Below are positions 62,586-64,000 of a stretch of DNA of 64,000 nt, in pieces. A program made the translations under genes and the position numbers. Within the stretch, counting starts at the first letter, position 1; every line of letters starts with the position of its first letter. The stretch comes from Owenia fusiformis (lineage: Eukaryota; Annelida; Polychaeta; Sabellida; Oweniidae), in contig CAIIXF020000012.1 of assembly GCA_903813345.2 (NCBI GenBank), positions 10,560,432 through 10,624,431 on the forward strand, in the 5' to 3' direction. Under the pieces are notes generated by a model, which saw only the letters and a list, made by a program, of their open reading frames with translations, was not told where the DNA came from and searched no databases.

Positions 62586-62830
62586 CATTTTTCAATATTT
62601 TTTTCGCTACTCTTGACTTTCTATCAGGATATCATCAGATCCATTTTTCTCGAAATTTCAAAACGCCATAACTTTCGAACCGGAAGTGAAATTTAAATTT
62701 GGTTTGCAGATTCGGATTCCTGAGAAAATTCTACACTTAACTCATAACTCAAACGTCAAATTTGGAGAACTTTTTATTTTGACCTACTTTTCGGACACCA
62801 TATCTCAAAAGTGGGTCAAAATACTTTCTG
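62586..62830 (+). repeat. Dispersed repeat copy 1
   Basis: This copy contains CGCTACTCTTGACTTTCTAT, then TCAAAACGCCATAACTTTCG (from 62658), TTTGGTTTGCAGATTCGGAT and TTTTATTTTGACCTACTTTT. It closely resembles copy 3 (63531-63890), with substitutions and small indels. A 71-codon frame at 62686-62901 falls in it but is not kept open in the other copies. Confidence 0.85.
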
Positions 62831-63094
62831 ACGGCAAAAGGCTAACACTATTATCACACTCTTGGCTACATATATACACAATTTCGAAGAATATTATTTA
62901 GGTGTAGTGTCAGAATCGTAAAAATAAGGAAAAGCTTTGAATTTGACCTAGATTTTGCCATTTTTGTGTCTGAATTTTGAAGCTATGTGGCTTTTGAGGT
63001 CCCCTTCTTTCAAAGGCATTCATTATATTAAGCTGTACTCAGTCTATATTTCGTATTTTTCACTTCAAAAAAATCTTTTTTCCCATTGACTTAA

Positions 63095-63420
63095 CATGGG
63101 CACCAAATTTAGCGATTTTTGAGCTTTCAAAACGCCATAACTTCCGAACCGAGAGTCGGATCGAAGTTTGGTTTGCAGATTCGGATTCCTGACGAAATTC
63201 TACCCCTAATTCATAACTCATACCTTTGAATTTGGAGAACTTTAGTTTTGACCTACTTTCTGGACTCCATATTTCAAAATCCGTAAGAGTAATAAAAAAA
63301 AAACAGGGACATTTATGAAAGGGCTTTTTCTAAGCTACATGATGAAAAAAAGTCGAAGACGTTTCGATAAAGAACGACGAAGATAATAGACAGAAGGTTG
63401 AAAATGTAAGATTTGACCCA
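63095..63420 (+). repeat. Dispersed repeat copy 2 (lacks the left part)
   Basis: This copy shares the core from TCAAAACGCCATAAC (63127) through TTTGACCTACTTTCTGGAC and a right extension (TAAGCTACATGATGAAAAAA and on) with copy 3. It lacks the purine tract and the CGCTACTCTTGAC part. Confidence 0.83.
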
Positions 63421-63425
63421 GTTTT

Positions 63426-63530
63426 AGGATAGGATAGGATAGGAAGGAAGGATAGGATTGGAAAGAAAGGATAGGAAGGAAGGATAGATAGGAAGGATAT
63501 GATCAGACAGGATAGGAAGGAAGGATGGAT
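63426..63530 (+). repeat. Purine-rich GGATA/GGAA tract 2
   Basis: This is the same word mix as tract 1, including the shared interruption GATCAGACAGGATAGG. It precedes copy 3 just as tract 1 precedes copy 1, so the tract appears to belong to the repeat unit. Confidence 0.87.
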
Positions 63531-63890
63531 GATTTTTTCTATATTTTCTTCGCTACTCTTGACTTTCTATCAGGATATCATCAGATCGATTTTTCTTGAA
63601 ATTTCAAAACGCCATAACTTTCGAACCGGAAGTCAGATTTAAATTTGGTTTGCAGATTCGGATTCCCGACAAAATTCTTCCCCTAATTCATAACTCATAT
63701 GTTAAATTTGGAAAACTTTTTATTTTGACCTACTTTCTGGACGCCATATTTCAAAATCGGTAAGAGTAATCAAAAAACGGATGGCACACTTATGAAAGCG
63801 CTGTTTCTAAGCTACATGATGAAAAAAAGATGAAGACGTTTTGACAAATAACGACAAAGATAATAGACAAATGTAAGATTTGACCTAGTT
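63531..63890 (+). repeat. Dispersed repeat copy 3 (fullest)
   Basis: This copy combines the left part seen in copy 1 and the right extension seen in copy 2. The shared core TCAAAACGCC starts at 62658, 63127 and 63604, spacings of 469 and 477 bp, which points to old tandem duplication. The family is not recognised. Confidence 0.83.
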
Positions 63891-64000
63891 CTTGACCTTT
63901 GACCTAGATAAAAAATTGACCCAATTTCCGAGAAACTAGATACTGGACCTAAATTGACCATATACAGGACTTGACTCAATGTCTTCTAGTTAAGGAGAAA

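Larger units (their letters stand above)
62325..64000 (+). other. Intron 7 of amidase gene 2 (runs off the right edge)
   Basis: No sequence like the last two exons of paralog 1 is present here, so the intron probably continues past the window, or the gene end is lost. The contents are a 19-bp minisatellite, two purine-rich tracts and three diverged copies of a dispersed repeat, each listed separately. The last 110 bp hold scattered TTGACC(T/C) words and nothing else recognised. Confidence 0.6.

Noticed and set aside
62686-62901. 71-codon + strand frame
   Set aside because: It lies in a dispersed repeat and is not kept open in the other two copies.
63893-63905. TGACCT-T-TGACCT, a perfect direct repeat with one-base spacing like a nuclear-receptor site
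   Set aside because: It lies in a stretch where TTGACC words recur as part of a repeat, deep in an intron; chance plus repeat structure explains it.

Overview
The window is animal-type eukaryotic DNA, probably from an invertebrate: it is AT-rich, its genes have GT-AG introns, and it carries non-coding transposons and a large satellite. The species cannot be fixed from the sequence. All recognisable coding sequence belongs to two head-to-tail paralogs of an amidase-signature (AS) family hydrolase on the + strand. Gene 1 enters from the left with only its last two exons (63-347 and 656-849, stop at 847-849). Gene 2 starts at 2634 and has seven exons here (2634-2772, 3035-3161, 60418-60590, 61047-61183, 61320-61592, 61731-61887, 62271-62324). 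Its last two exons should lie beyond position 64000. All splice phases agree. The Lys, cis-Ser and Ser triad of the family is present (codons 111, 185 and 209), and adding the two gene 1 exons gives about 512 residues, normal for the family.

Layout: 1-849, end of gene 1. 850-1419, 3' flank. 1420-2501, a non-autonomous DNA transposon with arms of nearly 400 bp and a 6-bp target duplication. 2508-3161, start of gene 2, with a tRNA-Met-like pseudogene in intron 1. 3164-59730, a 56.6-kb satellite inside intron 2. 59731-62324, the rest of intron 2 and exons 3-7. 62325-64000, part of intron 7, filled with minisatellites and a three-copy dispersed repeat.

The satellite dominates. It is built of two modules: A (469 bp, with imperfect 17-bp terminal inverted repeats) and B (862 bp counting a TAATA at each end). 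The order is A(BA)n with occasional B-B neighbours, giving periods of 1331 and 857 bp. I count 38 A and 45 B copies with almost no sequence differences. The array starts and stops exactly at the outer ends of A, is flanked by GGT on both sides, and sits in the 5' splice site of gene 2 exon 2. The ancestral donor (GGTAAGA) appears intact at the far end of the array, while exon 2 now abuts GTGGGA, whose third to fifth bases come from the end of A. Exon 2 also has an in-frame TAG at codon 64, so gene 2 may be a pseudogene even though its remaining exons look intact.

The best candidate for something undescribed is this mobile-element-bounded satellite: a MITE-like module that defines the array's edges, occupies a splice site and alternates with a second module in a higher-order pattern.
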